A stretch of 64,000 nt of DNA from Pseudomonas mandelii. GTDB lineage: Bacteria; Pseudomonadota; Gammaproteobacteria; Pseudomonadales; Pseudomonadaceae. Position numbers and translations under genes: made by a program. Numbering within the stretch: position 1 is the stretch's first letter; every line of letters begins with the position of its first letter. The stretch spans positions 5,301,501 through 5,365,500 of the forward strand of contig NZ_LT629796.1 of the NCBI RefSeq assembly GCF_900106065.1. Reading direction: 5' to 3'. Of the stretch, positions 8,943 through 17,929 are shown in pieces. The notes beneath the pieces were generated by a model, which searched no databases, was not told the origin of the DNA, and was given only the letters and a program-made list of their open reading frames with translations.

Positions 8943-9783
8943 CCCCGTTCCAGACCATGGACAGTTCGGACAGCACGATGTCAAACGGCGGGTCGTCGGC
9001 CCGCAGCTGGCTGCTGCCTTCGATCAGCGCACACGCCGCGTAATCCGGCACCGTGGCCAGCAGGTCGGTGCCGGCCAGCAGGGCACGCAACCCGGCGAAT
9101 TGCGGCACCGCCAGCACCACCCGCCGCGAGCGGCCGATGCGCGCCAGATCGTTGTCGATAGCACCGGTCAAGTCTCCGGAAAAAGACACCAGCGCATGAG
9201 GGCGTTCGCAATACTCATCCAGGGTCAGGGGGCCGGGACGGTTGTCGCCCCGCAGAATCTTCACGCTCAGGTCGCGCAATTTCTTGCGCTTGGCATTGGC
9301 CGGCAGTTCCGTGGTGTAACTGATCCCGACGGAAATCTCCCCGGAGGCGAGCATCGGTGACATCAGCAAGTAATTCACCCTTCGCACCACCACCACGACG
9401 TTCTGCGCCTCTTCGCGTATTTGCTTGAGCAGCGGCGGAAACAGACCGAACTCGGCGTCGTCGGACAAGCCGATGCGGAACACATCGCGGCTGGTGGACG
9501 GGTCGAAATCCTTGGCCCGGCTGACCGCGCCGGAAATGGTGTCCATCGCCGGCTGCAACTCCTTGAGAATCGCCAACGCCCGTTGGGTCGGCTCCAACAC
9601 CCGACCGTTGCGCACCAGCAGCGGGTCGTCGAACAGATCGCGCAACTTGGCCAGCGAAGCACTGACAGCGGGCTGACCGAGAAACAGTTTCTCCCCGGCC
9701 CGGGTCAGGTTCTTCTCGAACATCAACGTTTCGAAAATCACCAGCAGGTTCATGTCCACGCGGCGCAGGTCGTTGCGGTTCAT
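8863..9783 (-). CDS. LysR-family transcriptional regulator (NodD/LeuO-like)
   Basis: A 306-residue LysR regulator. Its N-terminus (LRRVDMNLLVIFETLMFEKN, then GQPAVSASLAKLRDLFDDPL) is of the NodD/LeuO subgroup, with FDDPLLVRNGRVLEPT as recognition-helix flank. The start is ATG at 9783. It is convergent with the DinB gene, whose end it overlaps. No nearby divergent gene defines a target: the next gene upstream is 265 bp away on the other strand and encodes the RCC1-repeat protein. Confidence 0.9.
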   Translation of the reverse strand: MNRNDLRRVDMNLLVIFETLMFEKNLTRAGEKLFLGQPAVSASLAKLRDLFDDPLLVRNGRVLEPTQRALAILKELQPAMDTISGAVSRAKDFDPSTSRDVFRIGLSDDAEFGLFPPLLKQIREEAQNVVVVVRRVNYLLMSPMLASGEISVGISYTTELPANAKRKKLRDLSVKILRGDNRPGPLTLDEYCERPHALVSFSGDLTGAIDNDLARIGRSRRVVLAVPQFAGLRALLAGTDLLATVPDYAACALIEGSSQLRADDPPFDIVLSELSMVWNGVNDNDPAERWLRSRIAQHMSAELPVL

Positions 9784-10048
9784 TGCGGCGTTCTCGCTGG
9801 GGTTCAGGGTCTTTTCAGTAAAGCATCAAACCCGAGCGATGCGACGGTGACCGTCGATGACAGTAAGGAGCGGGGGGTATAGTCATTTGTCTGTTTGGCG
9901 CCGCGTAATCCGGATAGATACTGCCCAAGGGGATGACTGCCATTCATCTGGAAACATACCCAACCTGTTATTTCTGACAGTAGCCAACCGCCCTTTCTAA
10001 CACCTTAAATGACTCCGTCGCACATCCCCCCTCGACAGGAGTCTCCCC

Positions 10049-13000
10049 ATGCTCGTGCAACCCGTCCGTCACCCCGTTTCCAGGCTGCTGCGTGAACCAG
10101 AAATCCCCGGTGCCCGTCTACTGGACTCTTCCACTGACGTCTGGGCAATCAACCGTGCCGCCGCCCTGGACAACTTCCCCATCAGCGGGCTCAAGGTCTA
10201 CGTCCCGGCCTGGTCAAGCATGGGCAAAGGCGACAAGGTCGAGCTGCAGTTCAACGGCCAGGTGGTCAATCAGCACATCATCACCGACGACGCCGAAGTC
10301 GGTCAGCGAGTGACCTTGTGGGTCGAGCCCAGGCATTGGCTGACCGGGGCGCACACGCTGGCGTACCGGGTGACCCGTTTCAATCAGGGCGCCGAGACGT
10401 TTACGCCGGCGCTCAAGCTCTACGCCAAGCTGGAGATTCCTGCGGGCCAGGACCTTAACCCGGAAGAAGGCAGCCACTCGAACCTGTACCTGTTCATCGA
10501 TCCGGCCATCGTCGAGAACATCGTCGACAAGGAGATCGCCGCGGCCGGGGTGGACATCATCATTCGGGCCGAGTCCGGGACCGGCGTGCCTTATCCGGAT
10601 GCGGCGGTGGGCGATGTCATGGTGCTGAGCTGGGGCGGTGTGCTCGTGGAATCCGCGCCGCTGACTGCCGAGCAGATCAGCGACCCGGCCACTCACCCGA
10701 TCGTGATCCACGTCGACGAAGCCACCATCCTGGCCGCGGGCGACACCGACATCTCCGGGCTGGCGGTCACCTTCCGCGTGCGCGATGTGGTGCACAATTT
10801 TTCGGAAGACTGGTGCAAGGCCACGCGGCTGGTGGTCATGACCGGCGTCGATTTTCTGGACGCACCGGTCGTCCAGGAGGCCGTGAACAACGTTCTCGAC
10901 CTCGATGCGCTGGGCGAAGATGACATCACGGGCGAGGTCTGGGCCAAAGCGCCGGCGTTCGAGCAGGACGACCGCATCATCCTGAAGATGCGCGGCACCA
11001 CCGTGGACAACGAGGCCGTGGAAGTCATCGCGCCGGCCCAGACGGTCGACAACCTGCCGCATACTTACAAAGTCATCCTGTCCAACGCCGACGTGCGCCA
11101 ACTGGCCAAAACCCAGGTGACTTTTTCCTATCGCGTAGAGCGCCCGGGCGTGACCGACCCCCTGCCGTCCAAGGGGCAATTTGTCACCTTCATCGGCGAA
11201 CCGAAACACCTGGCCGCGCCCAAGGCCGAAGATGAACAAAACGGCGCGATTGATCCGGACCTGCCTTACCCCCGCGTGCGGATTCCGTTCGATCCGATCA
11301 TGCAGCAGGGCATGGCCATCGACCTCATCTGGGCCGGCACCCGCCCGGATACCGGCAGCTACACCCCTGAGCTGGATTGGTATTTTCCAACCTGGGAAGA
11401 GATCGAAGCCCAGCAAGATTTCTTCATCGCGGTGGACGGCAGGCACCTGAAAACCCTGGAAGGCGGCACGCTGGAGCTGTCGTACTACCTGCTCCGCGAA
11501 GGCCCGAACGGTGAAGTCATCCGCCGCGAATCGCTGCATGCGGCGCTGCTACAGGTGGGCGAGCCGCAACTCGAACTGGTCAAACCCATCGTCCTCGGTG
11601 AACAGGACGGAGCGCTGGAGCCCGGGGACCTGCCCGGCGGCATCGGCAAACTGACCGCGCCAAGGCCGACCGTCAAACCGACCCAATCCGGTGACATCGT
11701 GACCTACACCTGGACGGGTGAAGTCACGGGTACCACGGAAGACTCCGTCACCCTCAACGGGCTGTCCAAAGACAAGGATGTGAATTTCACCCTCAACGCC
11801 ACGTTTGTCGCCGAACACATCGAGCCGAATCGCGGCAAGAAGGTGACGGTGAGTTACCGGATCTGGCGGGCGGCGACGAACGAGACGAGTTATTCGAATG
11901 TGCTGGAATTTGGGGTTGGCCAGGCGATTGGCTCAGGCAACCTGAAGGTCATGGGGGCGCGCTTCAATTGCCATTCGTATGGGCATATAGGCGCTTCTCG
12001 TGTATTGAGCGCGTTCGATGCCACTACCGAGCAACCCATAGAGGCGCAGTGGAAATATGCCACAGACACTGAGTGGACAACTGCCACCACCTGGACCGAT
12101 ACAACGCCACAGGAACCTTTACAGGTTCGTTCCTCCGACAAACAGATCACCCTCAATCCGGCAAATATTATCGGCAACGGACACTCCTTCGTCGCGCATC
12201 GTGACGGGGGTGACGTGATCGCTTGGGGCAACGCTGATCGGGGTGGGACGATTCCCCCGGCCATTATCCCCCTGAAAGACATTGTTGAAGTCAGTAGCAC
12301 TTACTCCGCTTACGCTGCCCGCCGAACCCATGGAGCGGTGGTGGTGTGGGGGGCCGCAAGTAGTGGTGGGGACATGGGCAGTGTTGTGCCTTCGGACTTT
12401 GTTCGGGTTGTTGGTAACTCAGCGGCGTTTGCCGGTTTAAAGAATGCGAATCAGGTGGTTGCCTGGGGGTATGACATTGGGGGCGGCGCTGTGCCTACTG
12501 CAATCGCGGCACTCAGGGACATTGTGCGGATCGTTGTCAGTGGCTTCGCATTTGCCGCGCAACGGACCACCGGGCAGGTGGTGGCTTGGGGGGATCCCCA
12601 TCGGGGTGGAAACCTGCCGACGGACATTGCCCTGCTTACCGATATCAACATGATCGTCGGTGCCAATCAGGCCTTTGCGGCCCTTCGCGCCAACGGCCGT
12701 CTCGTCGCTTGGGGCAGGGGCGAGTTTGGTGGAGACCTGCCAGCACCGATTGCTGCATTGAACGATATCATCGAGCTGCGTTGTAATGATGACGCGTTTA
12801 TAGCGAAGCGCGCTACAGGCCAATGGGTGGCTTGGGGCCAACCATCAAGTGGTGGCACTATCAGCCCAGAGTTCGCGGAATTGAAGGATATTGTCGACGT
12901 GAGCTCGACAGCATCAGCATTCGCTGCTCGTCGTGCCAACGGCCATGTAGTGGCGTGGGGAGACGGAAAAATGGGCGGCGGGGTGCCTGCCGACATCGCG

Positions 13001-13306
13001 CTGCTGAACGACATTGTGCAAGTGGCCGGCACGGGGGAAGCGTTCGCAGCCTTGCGTAAGAATGGTACCGTCGTAGCTTGGGGCAAGCCGGGTATGGGGG
13101 GGGATACGTCAGCGGTTGAGGACCAACTGATCAATGTACAAGCCTTATACTCCAGCTACGAGGCGTTCGCCGCCCTGACCTCCGATGGTCGCGTTGTAAC
13201 CTGGGGTAACCCGGGACAAGGAGGCGACAGCAGTGCAGTGCAAGACCAGTTGGTCGGTCAGGTTTCCTATCAGGTAAGTGCAGTTTCGCGTGGAGTGAGT
13301 GTTTAA
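10049..13306 (+). CDS. Large protein with N-terminal Ig-like repeats and C-terminal RCC1-like propeller
   Basis: This 1085-residue protein has no signal peptide that I can see. Residues ~1-640 look like tandem beta-sandwich (Ig-like) modules, with recurring patterns such as VTLWVEPRHWLTGAHTLAYR and VTFSYRVERPG. Residues ~705-1070 hold nine repeats of about 45 residues with the pattern AFAALRxNGxVVAWGxxxxGG, ending in VAWG, VVWG or VTWG. This is RCC1-like beta-propeller architecture. From about position 11950 the DNA becomes visibly less GC-rich, so the propeller may have been added to an older Ig-like protein. The RBS (CAGGAGTCTCCCC) precedes the ATG. The function is unknown; surface or protein-binding roles are plausible. 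Confidence 0.85.
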   Translation: MLVQPVRHPVSRLLREPEIPGARLLDSSTDVWAINRAAALDNFPISGLKVYVPAWSSMGKGDKVELQFNGQVVNQHIITDDAEVGQRVTLWVEPRHWLTGAHTLAYRVTRFNQGAETFTPALKLYAKLEIPAGQDLNPEEGSHSNLYLFIDPAIVENIVDKEIAAAGVDIIIRAESGTGVPYPDAAVGDVMVLSWGGVLVESAPLTAEQISDPATHPIVIHVDEATILAAGDTDISGLAVTFRVRDVVHNFSEDWCKATRLVVMTGVDFLDAPVVQEAVNNVLDLDALGEDDITGEVWAKAPAFEQDDRIILKMRGTTVDNEAVEVIAPAQTVDNLPHTYKVILSNADVRQLAKTQVTFSYRVERPGVTDPLPSKGQFVTFIGEPKHLAAPKAEDEQNGAIDPDLPYPRVRIPFDPIMQQGMAIDLIWAGTRPDTGSYTPELDWYFPTWEEIEAQQDFFIAVDGRHLKTLEGGTLELSYYLLREGPNGEVIRRESLHAALLQVGEPQLELVKPIVLGEQDGALEPGDLPGGIGKLTAPRPTVKPTQSGDIVTYTWTGEVTGTTEDSVTLNGLSKDKDVNFTLNATFVAEHIEPNRGKKVTVSYRIWRAATNETSYSNVLEFGVGQAIGSGNLKVMGARFNCHSYGHIGASRVLSAFDATTEQPIEAQWKYATDTEWTTATTWTDTTPQEPLQVRSSDKQITLNPANIIGNGHSFVAHRDGGDVIAWGNADRGGTIPPAIIPLKDIVEVSSTYSAYAARRTHGAVVVWGAASSGGDMGSVVPSDFVRVVGNSAAFAGLKNANQVVAWGYDIGGGAVPTAIAALRDIVRIVVSGFAFAAQRTTGQVVAWGDPHRGGNLPTDIALLTDINMIVGANQAFAALRANGRLVAWGRGEFGGDLPAPIAALNDIIELRCNDDAFIAKRATGQWVAWGQPSSGGTISPEFAELKDIVDVSSTASAFAARRANGHVVAWGDGKMGGGVPADIALLNDIVQVAGTGEAFAALRKNGTVVAWGKPGMGGDTSAVEDQLINVQALYSSYEAFAALTSDGRVVTWGNPGQGGDSSAVQDQLVGQVSYQVSAVSRGVSV

Positions 13307-13438
13307 GGGACGGATCGATTGACTACATTAAAAAGGGGACAGATCTATTTATCTGTCCGCTGTGCCGCGAAGCGGCCCCAGGAAAATGGGACCGCTGCAC
13401 AATTCAACGTCAGTTATTCACTCACCGCAGAGCGGCAC

Positions 13439-13798
13439 TTATATGGGCAGATCGATCTTATCCAACACCCGGTTCGCCGTGATCTCCGCCATCATGATGC
13501 TGTTGGAAATCCCCAGCAGGGCGTAGCGCGTCTCTCCCTCCAGGTGATCCACCAACTGATGGACCATCACGTCGACCGAGGCGAGTATTTCGACCAGATA
13601 AACCGCCAGGGTTTCGGCCGTGGCCTCGGGGTCTACGGAGAACAGAGTGCTGCGTGTGCGTGGGGTGGCTTTGATGTCGGCGTTCGATGGGAAGTGGAAG
13701 TCGAGGGCGCGCTCGGCGGCTTCGTTGAGCTTTTTTGAATCGGGTTCGTAGGGGGAGACCGGATCGGTGTCCGGTGGGTTGGGCGTTACTTTGAACAT
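13439..13798 (-). CDS. DUF6124-like small protein
   Basis: A 119-residue acidic-to-neutral protein with N-terminus MFKVTPNPPDTDP and a central CDS-like helical region (AVYLVEILASVDVMVHQLVD). From memory this N-terminus belongs to the DUF6124 family, found in multiple copies in Pseudomonas genomes; the function is unknown. An AGGA lies 8-9 nt upstream of the ATG. The unusual feature is the long, hairpin-rich upstream region (13799-14210). Confidence 0.75.
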   Translation of the reverse strand: MFKVTPNPPDTDPVSPYEPDSKKLNEAAERALDFHFPSNADIKATPRTRSTLFSVDPEATAETLAVYLVEILASVDVMVHQLVDHLEGETRYALLGISNSIMMAEITANRVLDKIDLPI

Positions 13799-14210
13799 AA
13801 GCTAGATCCTGATAAGGAGCGCCACCCATCTTGCGACTAAACGAGAGGGAGGCAGCTATACGCAGGTTAGTCGACCGGGGATCTAGCAACCGGCGCGCCC
13901 GAGGGCGCCCTGCGCACAGCTACCATCGAGTGCAGGCAGAAAATGCCTGACTGATAGCGTTTGTGCACGCTAGAAACCACGGGCGACTAAACCCGATCAC
14001 TGATGAGCAGTGACGGGAATCAAGTTACCGAGCGGCCCCAAGGCGCACAAGCCGGCGGATTCTGGCGCAGCCGTAGGCAACGGCGCAAGGTTTTGTAGCT
14101 TTCAGGACGTATCTGCGAGAGTTTTTAAACAGACGCCGTTTCAGGCTTAAACAGACGCGCGCGACAGCATCAATTCATCCACCCAGCTTTGTGGGTTGCA
14201 CAGATTGAGA
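13799..14210 (-). promoter_or_regulatory. Long structured leader/upstream region of the DUF6124-like gene
   Basis: No open gene lies here, but several hairpins do. CAGGCA (13933-13938) pairs with TGCCTG (13944-13949). TAGCG (13955-13959) pairs with CGCTA (13968-13972). CCCG-A-TCACTG (13992-14002) pairs with CAGTGA-CGGG (14008-14017) around a 5-nt loop. GCCGT (14070-14074) pairs with ACGGC (14080-14084). The 10-mer GCGACTAAAC occurs at 13833 and again exactly 150 bp away at 13983. This looks like a structured RNA leader or a dedicated repeat element, not random spacer. Strand assignment to the DUF6124-like gene is inferred. Confidence 0.5.
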
Positions 14211-14299
14211 GGTCACCGGCACTCCATCTGTGGGTCAAAGCAAAAAACCGCAGGGCCGATTGAGCAAATCTCATCTGTTGGTTCTGCGGTATTTGGGCC

Positions 14300-14377
14300 G
14301 GCCTCATCGCGAGCAGGCTCGCTCCCACAGGGGTATGCGTTCCAGATGTAGGCGCGAGCCTGCTCGCGATGAGGCCA
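14300..14377. repeat. REP pair (GCGAGCAGGC type)
   Basis: Inverted REP copies: GCCTCATCGCGAGCAGGCTC starts at 14301 and its near-complement GCGAGCCTGCTCGCGATGAG begins at 14353. They are separated by a very short spacer and would form one long hairpin. Confidence 0.88.
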
Positions 14378-14398
14378 GCCGCCCCGACACATATTTTT

Positions 14399-14526
14399 GA
14401 TCGTTCCCATGCTCTGCGTGGGAATACCTCCAGGGACGCTCCGCGTTCCCGCGTTTGAAAGGGACGCAGAGCGTCCCGGGCTGCATTCCCACGCGGACGG
14501 TTCGACGCCTCGACGCGGGAACGATC
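14399..14526. repeat. 128-bp palindromic repeat bounded by GATCGTTCCC / GGGAACGATC
   Basis: The element starts with GATCGTTCCCATGCTCTGCG and ends with GGGAACGATC. Internal arms GGGACGCTCCGCGTTCCCGC and GGGACGCAGAGCGTCCC are imperfect inverted repeats. It resembles a dispersed Pseudomonas palindromic element distinct from the REPs next to it. Its last bases overlap the TGA stop of the minus-strand LysR gene, so it sits exactly at that gene's 3' end. Confidence 0.7.
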
Positions 14527-15421
14527 AATGCGGGCCCGGCTCGGTCAGCACCTTCCTGAACGTCTCCACCAGCGGCCGCAAATTGATCCGGTGCCACGCC
14601 GCCCACAAGGGCGTGGTAAACGAAATCCACGGCACTTCCCGCAGCACCACACCCGGCGGCGCATTGCGGCTCAAGCCTTTCTGAATCATCGCAATGCCCA
14701 GCCCCGACGCCACCAGCCCCAGCGCAGTGAAGGGCTCGGTGGCTTCCATGCGGATGTCCGGGGTGAAACCGGCGCGGATGCAGGCGCTGACGAAGTCTTC
14801 GCGGCTGGCGCAGTTCTGTCGGTGTTGCACGCCGATCCATTCCTGATTGGCCAGGTCGGCCGGGGTCAGTGTGGCCTGGTGGGCGAGGGGATGGTGTTCG
14901 GGCAGGGCCAGTAGCATCGGGTCGTCCAGCACTTGAAACCCCAGCAGGTCCGGGTCGTCGGCGACGGGCGGTTCACTGACCAGGGCGATATCCAGACTAC
15001 GCTGGCGCAGGCCTTCGAGTTGTTCGGCGGAACTCAGGTTGTACAACGCAACGTGCACGTTCGGCCGGTCGACGCGCAGCACCCGCAGGGCATTGGGCAG
15101 CACGCCAGCGTGCATGGCGTTTTCGATATAGCCGATGCACAGGCCGCCTTCTTCGCCGCGACCGAGGCGTTTGCCCAGGGATTCGAGGCGGCTGGCATGG
15201 GTCAGGAGGGCGCGGGTTTCGGCGAGGAAGGTCTGGCCGTCGCGGGTCAGGCGGATGCGCTGCTGGCTGCGCTCGAACAGGGTCAGGCCCAGGCGTTCTT
15301 CAAGCTGGGCGATCTGCCGGCTCAAGGGTGATTGGGAGATGTGCAAGCGTTCGGCGGCGCGACCGACGTGTTCTTCTTCGGCGACGGCGACGAAGTAGCG
15401 CAATTGGCGGATGTCGATCAT
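14525..15421 (-). CDS. LysR-family transcriptional regulator (CatM/BenM-like)
   Basis: A 298-residue LysR regulator with a textbook N-terminus (MIDIRQLRYFVAVAEEEH, HISQSPLSRQIAQLEE) of the CatM/BenM/AlsR branch. The ATG at 15421 matches the family start; a TTG at 15442 is an alternative. It is divergent from the aldo/keto reductase operon at 15540 and most likely regulates it. The stop codon lies inside a palindromic repeat element. Confidence 0.92.
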   Translation of the reverse strand: MIDIRQLRYFVAVAEEEHVGRAAERLHISQSPLSRQIAQLEERLGLTLFERSQQRIRLTRDGQTFLAETRALLTHASRLESLGKRLGRGEEGGLCIGYIENAMHAGVLPNALRVLRVDRPNVHVALYNLSSAEQLEGLRQRSLDIALVSEPPVADDPDLLGFQVLDDPMLLALPEHHPLAHQATLTPADLANQEWIGVQHRQNCASREDFVSACIRAGFTPDIRMEATEPFTALGLVASGLGIAMIQKGLSRNAPPGVVLREVPWISFTTPLWAAWHRINLRPLVETFRKVLTEPGPH

Positions 15422-15539
15422 GTAAGACCTATAGGGACTCAAGTGCTGCGCATTATGTCTTGGACGGTCCGATCATCGCAATCTAGGATCTGCCCAACGG
15501 TCACTCAGCTGACCTCTGAAACTGACGAGGATTTGAACC

Positions 15540-16547
15540 ATGAGCTTGAAAGACAAACTGCCCGGCGCGCTGGGTTTCGGCACGGCCCCGTTGGGCAACA
15601 TGTTCCGCGCCATTCCTGAAGACGAGGCGCAGGCCACCGTTCACGCGGCCTGGGATGCCGGCGTTCGCTACTTCGACACCGCGCCGTTTTACGGTTCGGG
15701 CCTGTCGGAGATTCGCCTGGGTGCTGCACTGGCCCAATACAACCGCGACGACTACGTGCTGAGCAGCAAAGTCGGCCGGGTCATCCTCGATGAAGTCGAA
15801 GATGCATCGGCCCGTGACTTGGGCGAAAAGAGCGGGGTGTTCGAACACGGCCGCCCGAACAAAATCGTCAACGACTACAGCGCCGACGCCACAATGCGCT
15901 CCATCGAAGACAGCCTCAAGCGCCTGCAAACCGATCGCCTGGACATCGTCTGGGTGCATGACATCGCCCAGGATTTTTACGGCGACCAGTGGCTGGAATA
16001 CTTCAACCAGGCCCGCACCGGCGCGTTCAAAGTGCTGACTCGTTTGCGTGAAGAAGGCGTGATCAAGGGTTGGGGCCTGGGCGTGAACAAGGTCGAACCT
16101 TGCGAGCTGACCCTTGATCTGACCGAAGCCCAACCGGACGGTTTTCTGCTGGCGGGTCGCTACACTCTTCTCGACCACGACCGGGCCTTGCAACGTCTGA
16201 TGGACGCGGCCTTGGCGCAGAACGTCGAAATCGTGGTCGGCGGCCCCTACAGCTCGGGCATTCTGGCCGGTGGAACCCATTTCGAATACCAGAAAGCCAG
16301 CCCGGCGATCGTCGACAAAGTGGAGCAGATCAAACGCATCGCGGCGGCCCACGGTGTCGACATCAAGGCCGCTGCGCTGCAGTTCTCACTGGCTAACCCT
16401 GCCGTGGCTGCGGTGATTCCGGGCTCCAGCCGTCCGGACCGGATTGCCGAAGATGTTGCGGCACTGTCGGCCGTGATCCCCGCTGCATTCTGGCAGGCGA
16501 TGCGTGACGCGAAACTGGTGAGCGAACGCGCGCCATTGCCCCTCTGA
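15540..16547 (+). CDS. Aldo/keto reductase (D-threo-aldose 1-dehydrogenase-like)
   Basis: A full-length 335-residue aldo/keto reductase barrel. Motifs include GFGTAPLGNMFR at the N-terminus, YFDTAPFYGSGLSE (catalytic Asp and Tyr), SSKVGR (catalytic Lys) and DIVWVHDI (active-site His). The pattern fits the subgroup holding D-threo-aldose (L-fucose) 1-dehydrogenase and pyridoxal 4-dehydrogenase. It is the first gene of a three-gene unit with an SDR and an SRPBCC protein. An ACGAGGA sequence lies before the ATG. The substrate is inferred only as a sugar or aldehyde. Confidence 0.9.
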   Translation: MSLKDKLPGALGFGTAPLGNMFRAIPEDEAQATVHAAWDAGVRYFDTAPFYGSGLSEIRLGAALAQYNRDDYVLSSKVGRVILDEVEDASARDLGEKSGVFEHGRPNKIVNDYSADATMRSIEDSLKRLQTDRLDIVWVHDIAQDFYGDQWLEYFNQARTGAFKVLTRLREEGVIKGWGLGVNKVEPCELTLDLTEAQPDGFLLAGRYTLLDHDRALQRLMDAALAQNVEIVVGGPYSSGILAGGTHFEYQKASPAIVDKVEQIKRIAAAHGVDIKAAALQFSLANPAVAAVIPGSSRPDRIAEDVAALSAVIPAAFWQAMRDAKLVSERAPLPL

Positions 16548-16558
16548 GGAGTTTGAGC

Positions 16559-17356
16559 ATGAAAATCGATCTGACTGGAAAACTCGCCATTGTCAGCGGC
16601 AGCACCGCCGGCATTGGCCTGGGCATCAGCAAGGCGCTGGCCGAATCCGGCGCCACAGTGGTGGTGATCGGCCGCGAGACGGCCAAGGTCGAGCAGGCGC
16701 TGGCGAGCATTCGCCAGAGCGTGCCGGGCGCGCAATTGCGTGGCCTGACCGCTGACCTCGGCACCGCCGACGGTGCCGAAAAGCTGTTCGCCGCCGAACC
16801 GCGCACGGACATCCTGGTGAACAACCTCGGGATCTTCAACGAGGTGGATTTTTTCGACACGCCGGACAGCGAGTGGACGCGCTTTTATGAGGTTAACGTG
16901 ATCTCCGGCGTGCGCCTGTCCCGGCATTACGTGCCGGACATGGTCAAGCAGGGCTGGGGCCGGGTGATTTTCCTGTCCTCGGAATCCGGGATCGCCATCC
17001 CCGCCGACATGCTTAATTATGGCGTGACCAAAAGCGCCAACCTCGCGGTGTCCCACGGCCTGGCCAAGCGGCTGGCGGGCACTGGCGTGACGGTCAATGC
17101 GATCCTGCCCGGCCCGACATTGACCGATGGCCTGGAGCAGATGCTCAAGGAGGCAACCGCCGAATCGGGGCGTAGTGTCCGGGAAGAAGCCGATGCGTTT
17201 GTGCGCAAGGCCCGGCCGACCTCGATCATCCAGCGTGTGGCGAATGTCGAAGAAGTCGCGAACCTGGTGGCCTACATCGCCTCGCCGCTATCCTCGGCCA
17301 CGACGGGCGCGGCATTGCGGGTCGACGGCGGTGTCGTCGACAGCATGGCCATCTGA
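16559..17356 (+). CDS. SDR family NAD(P)-dependent oxidoreductase
   Basis: A complete classical SDR of 265 residues: SGSTAGIGLGISKALAE cofactor loop, NNLGIF, catalytic Ser (FLSSESGI) and YGVTK (Tyr/Lys). The GAGGAGTTTGAGC just upstream supports the ATG at 16559 rather than the TTG at 16553. It follows the aldo/keto reductase by 11 bp, so the two likely carry out successive oxidations in one pathway. Confidence 0.92.
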   Translation: MKIDLTGKLAIVSGSTAGIGLGISKALAESGATVVVIGRETAKVEQALASIRQSVPGAQLRGLTADLGTADGAEKLFAAEPRTDILVNNLGIFNEVDFFDTPDSEWTRFYEVNVISGVRLSRHYVPDMVKQGWGRVIFLSSESGIAIPADMLNYGVTKSANLAVSHGLAKRLAGTGVTVNAILPGPTLTDGLEQMLKEATAESGRSVREEADAFVRKARPTSIIQRVANVEEVANLVAYIASPLSSATTGAALRVDGGVVDSMAI

Positions 17357-17382
17357 ATTTATTGATTGAGAGAGAGGATTAC

Positions 17383-17793
17383 ATGGCAAAGGCATCAGCA
17401 TTTATCGACATTCCGGCTTCGGCCGATGAGGTGTGGCAATTGATTGGCGGTTTCGACACGCTGCCGGACTGGCTGCCGTTTATCCCGAAAAGCGAACTGA
17501 GTGAAGGCGGGCGGGTGCGCAGCCTGCAAACGGCGGATGGGGCGAAGGTAGTTGAGCGGTTGGAGACGTTTGATAACACCGGGAAGACTTACAGCTACTC
17601 GATTTTGCATGCACCGTTTCCGGCGACCGAGTACCTGGCGACGATCAAGGTCGAGGCTCAGGGGCAGGGGGCTCGGGTGACATGGTCGGGTCGCTTTACG
17701 CCCGACGGTGTCAGTGAAACAGAGGTTGAGGCGTTGTTTGCCGGGATCTATCAGGGCGGTCTTGAAGCCCTGCGGGCGAACTACCCAGCCTGA
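17383..17793 (+). CDS. SRPBCC family protein
   Basis: A 136-residue START-like (SRPBCC, polyketide cyclase/dehydrase) protein. The N-terminal strand (ASAFIDIPASADEVWQLIGG) is followed by the DWLPFIPKSE segment typical of the family. The fold provides a hydrophobic ligand pocket. The ATG at 17383 has AGAGAGAGGA upstream. It is third in the aldo/keto reductase operon, 26 bp after the SDR gene. The ligand is unknown. Confidence 0.88.
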   Translation: MAKASAFIDIPASADEVWQLIGGFDTLPDWLPFIPKSELSEGGRVRSLQTADGAKVVERLETFDNTGKTYSYSILHAPFPATEYLATIKVEAQGQGARVTWSGRFTPDGVSETEVEALFAGIYQGGLEALRANYPA

Positions 17794-17806
17794 AAACACC
17801 ATAAAT

Positions 17807-17905
17807 CCCCTGTAGGAGTGAGCCTGCTCGCGATGACGTCTTCAGCTTCAACATAGAGATTGACTGATAGACCGCTATCGCGAGCAGGCTCACTCCTACA
17901 GGGGG
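17807..17905. repeat. REP pair (GCGAGCAGGC type)
   Basis: Inverted copies CCCCTGTAGGAGTGAGCCTG (from 17807) and its complement ending at 17905, between the convergent SRPBCC and histidine kinase genes. It could act as a bidirectional transcription barrier. Confidence 0.9.
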
Positions 17906-17929
17906 ATGTGTTCGTTCAGGGAGACCGGG

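Noticed and set aside
13799..14210. CRISPR array or tRNA cluster
   Set aside because: The hairpins are different in sequence and there are no regularly spaced repeats or tRNA cloverleaf signatures.
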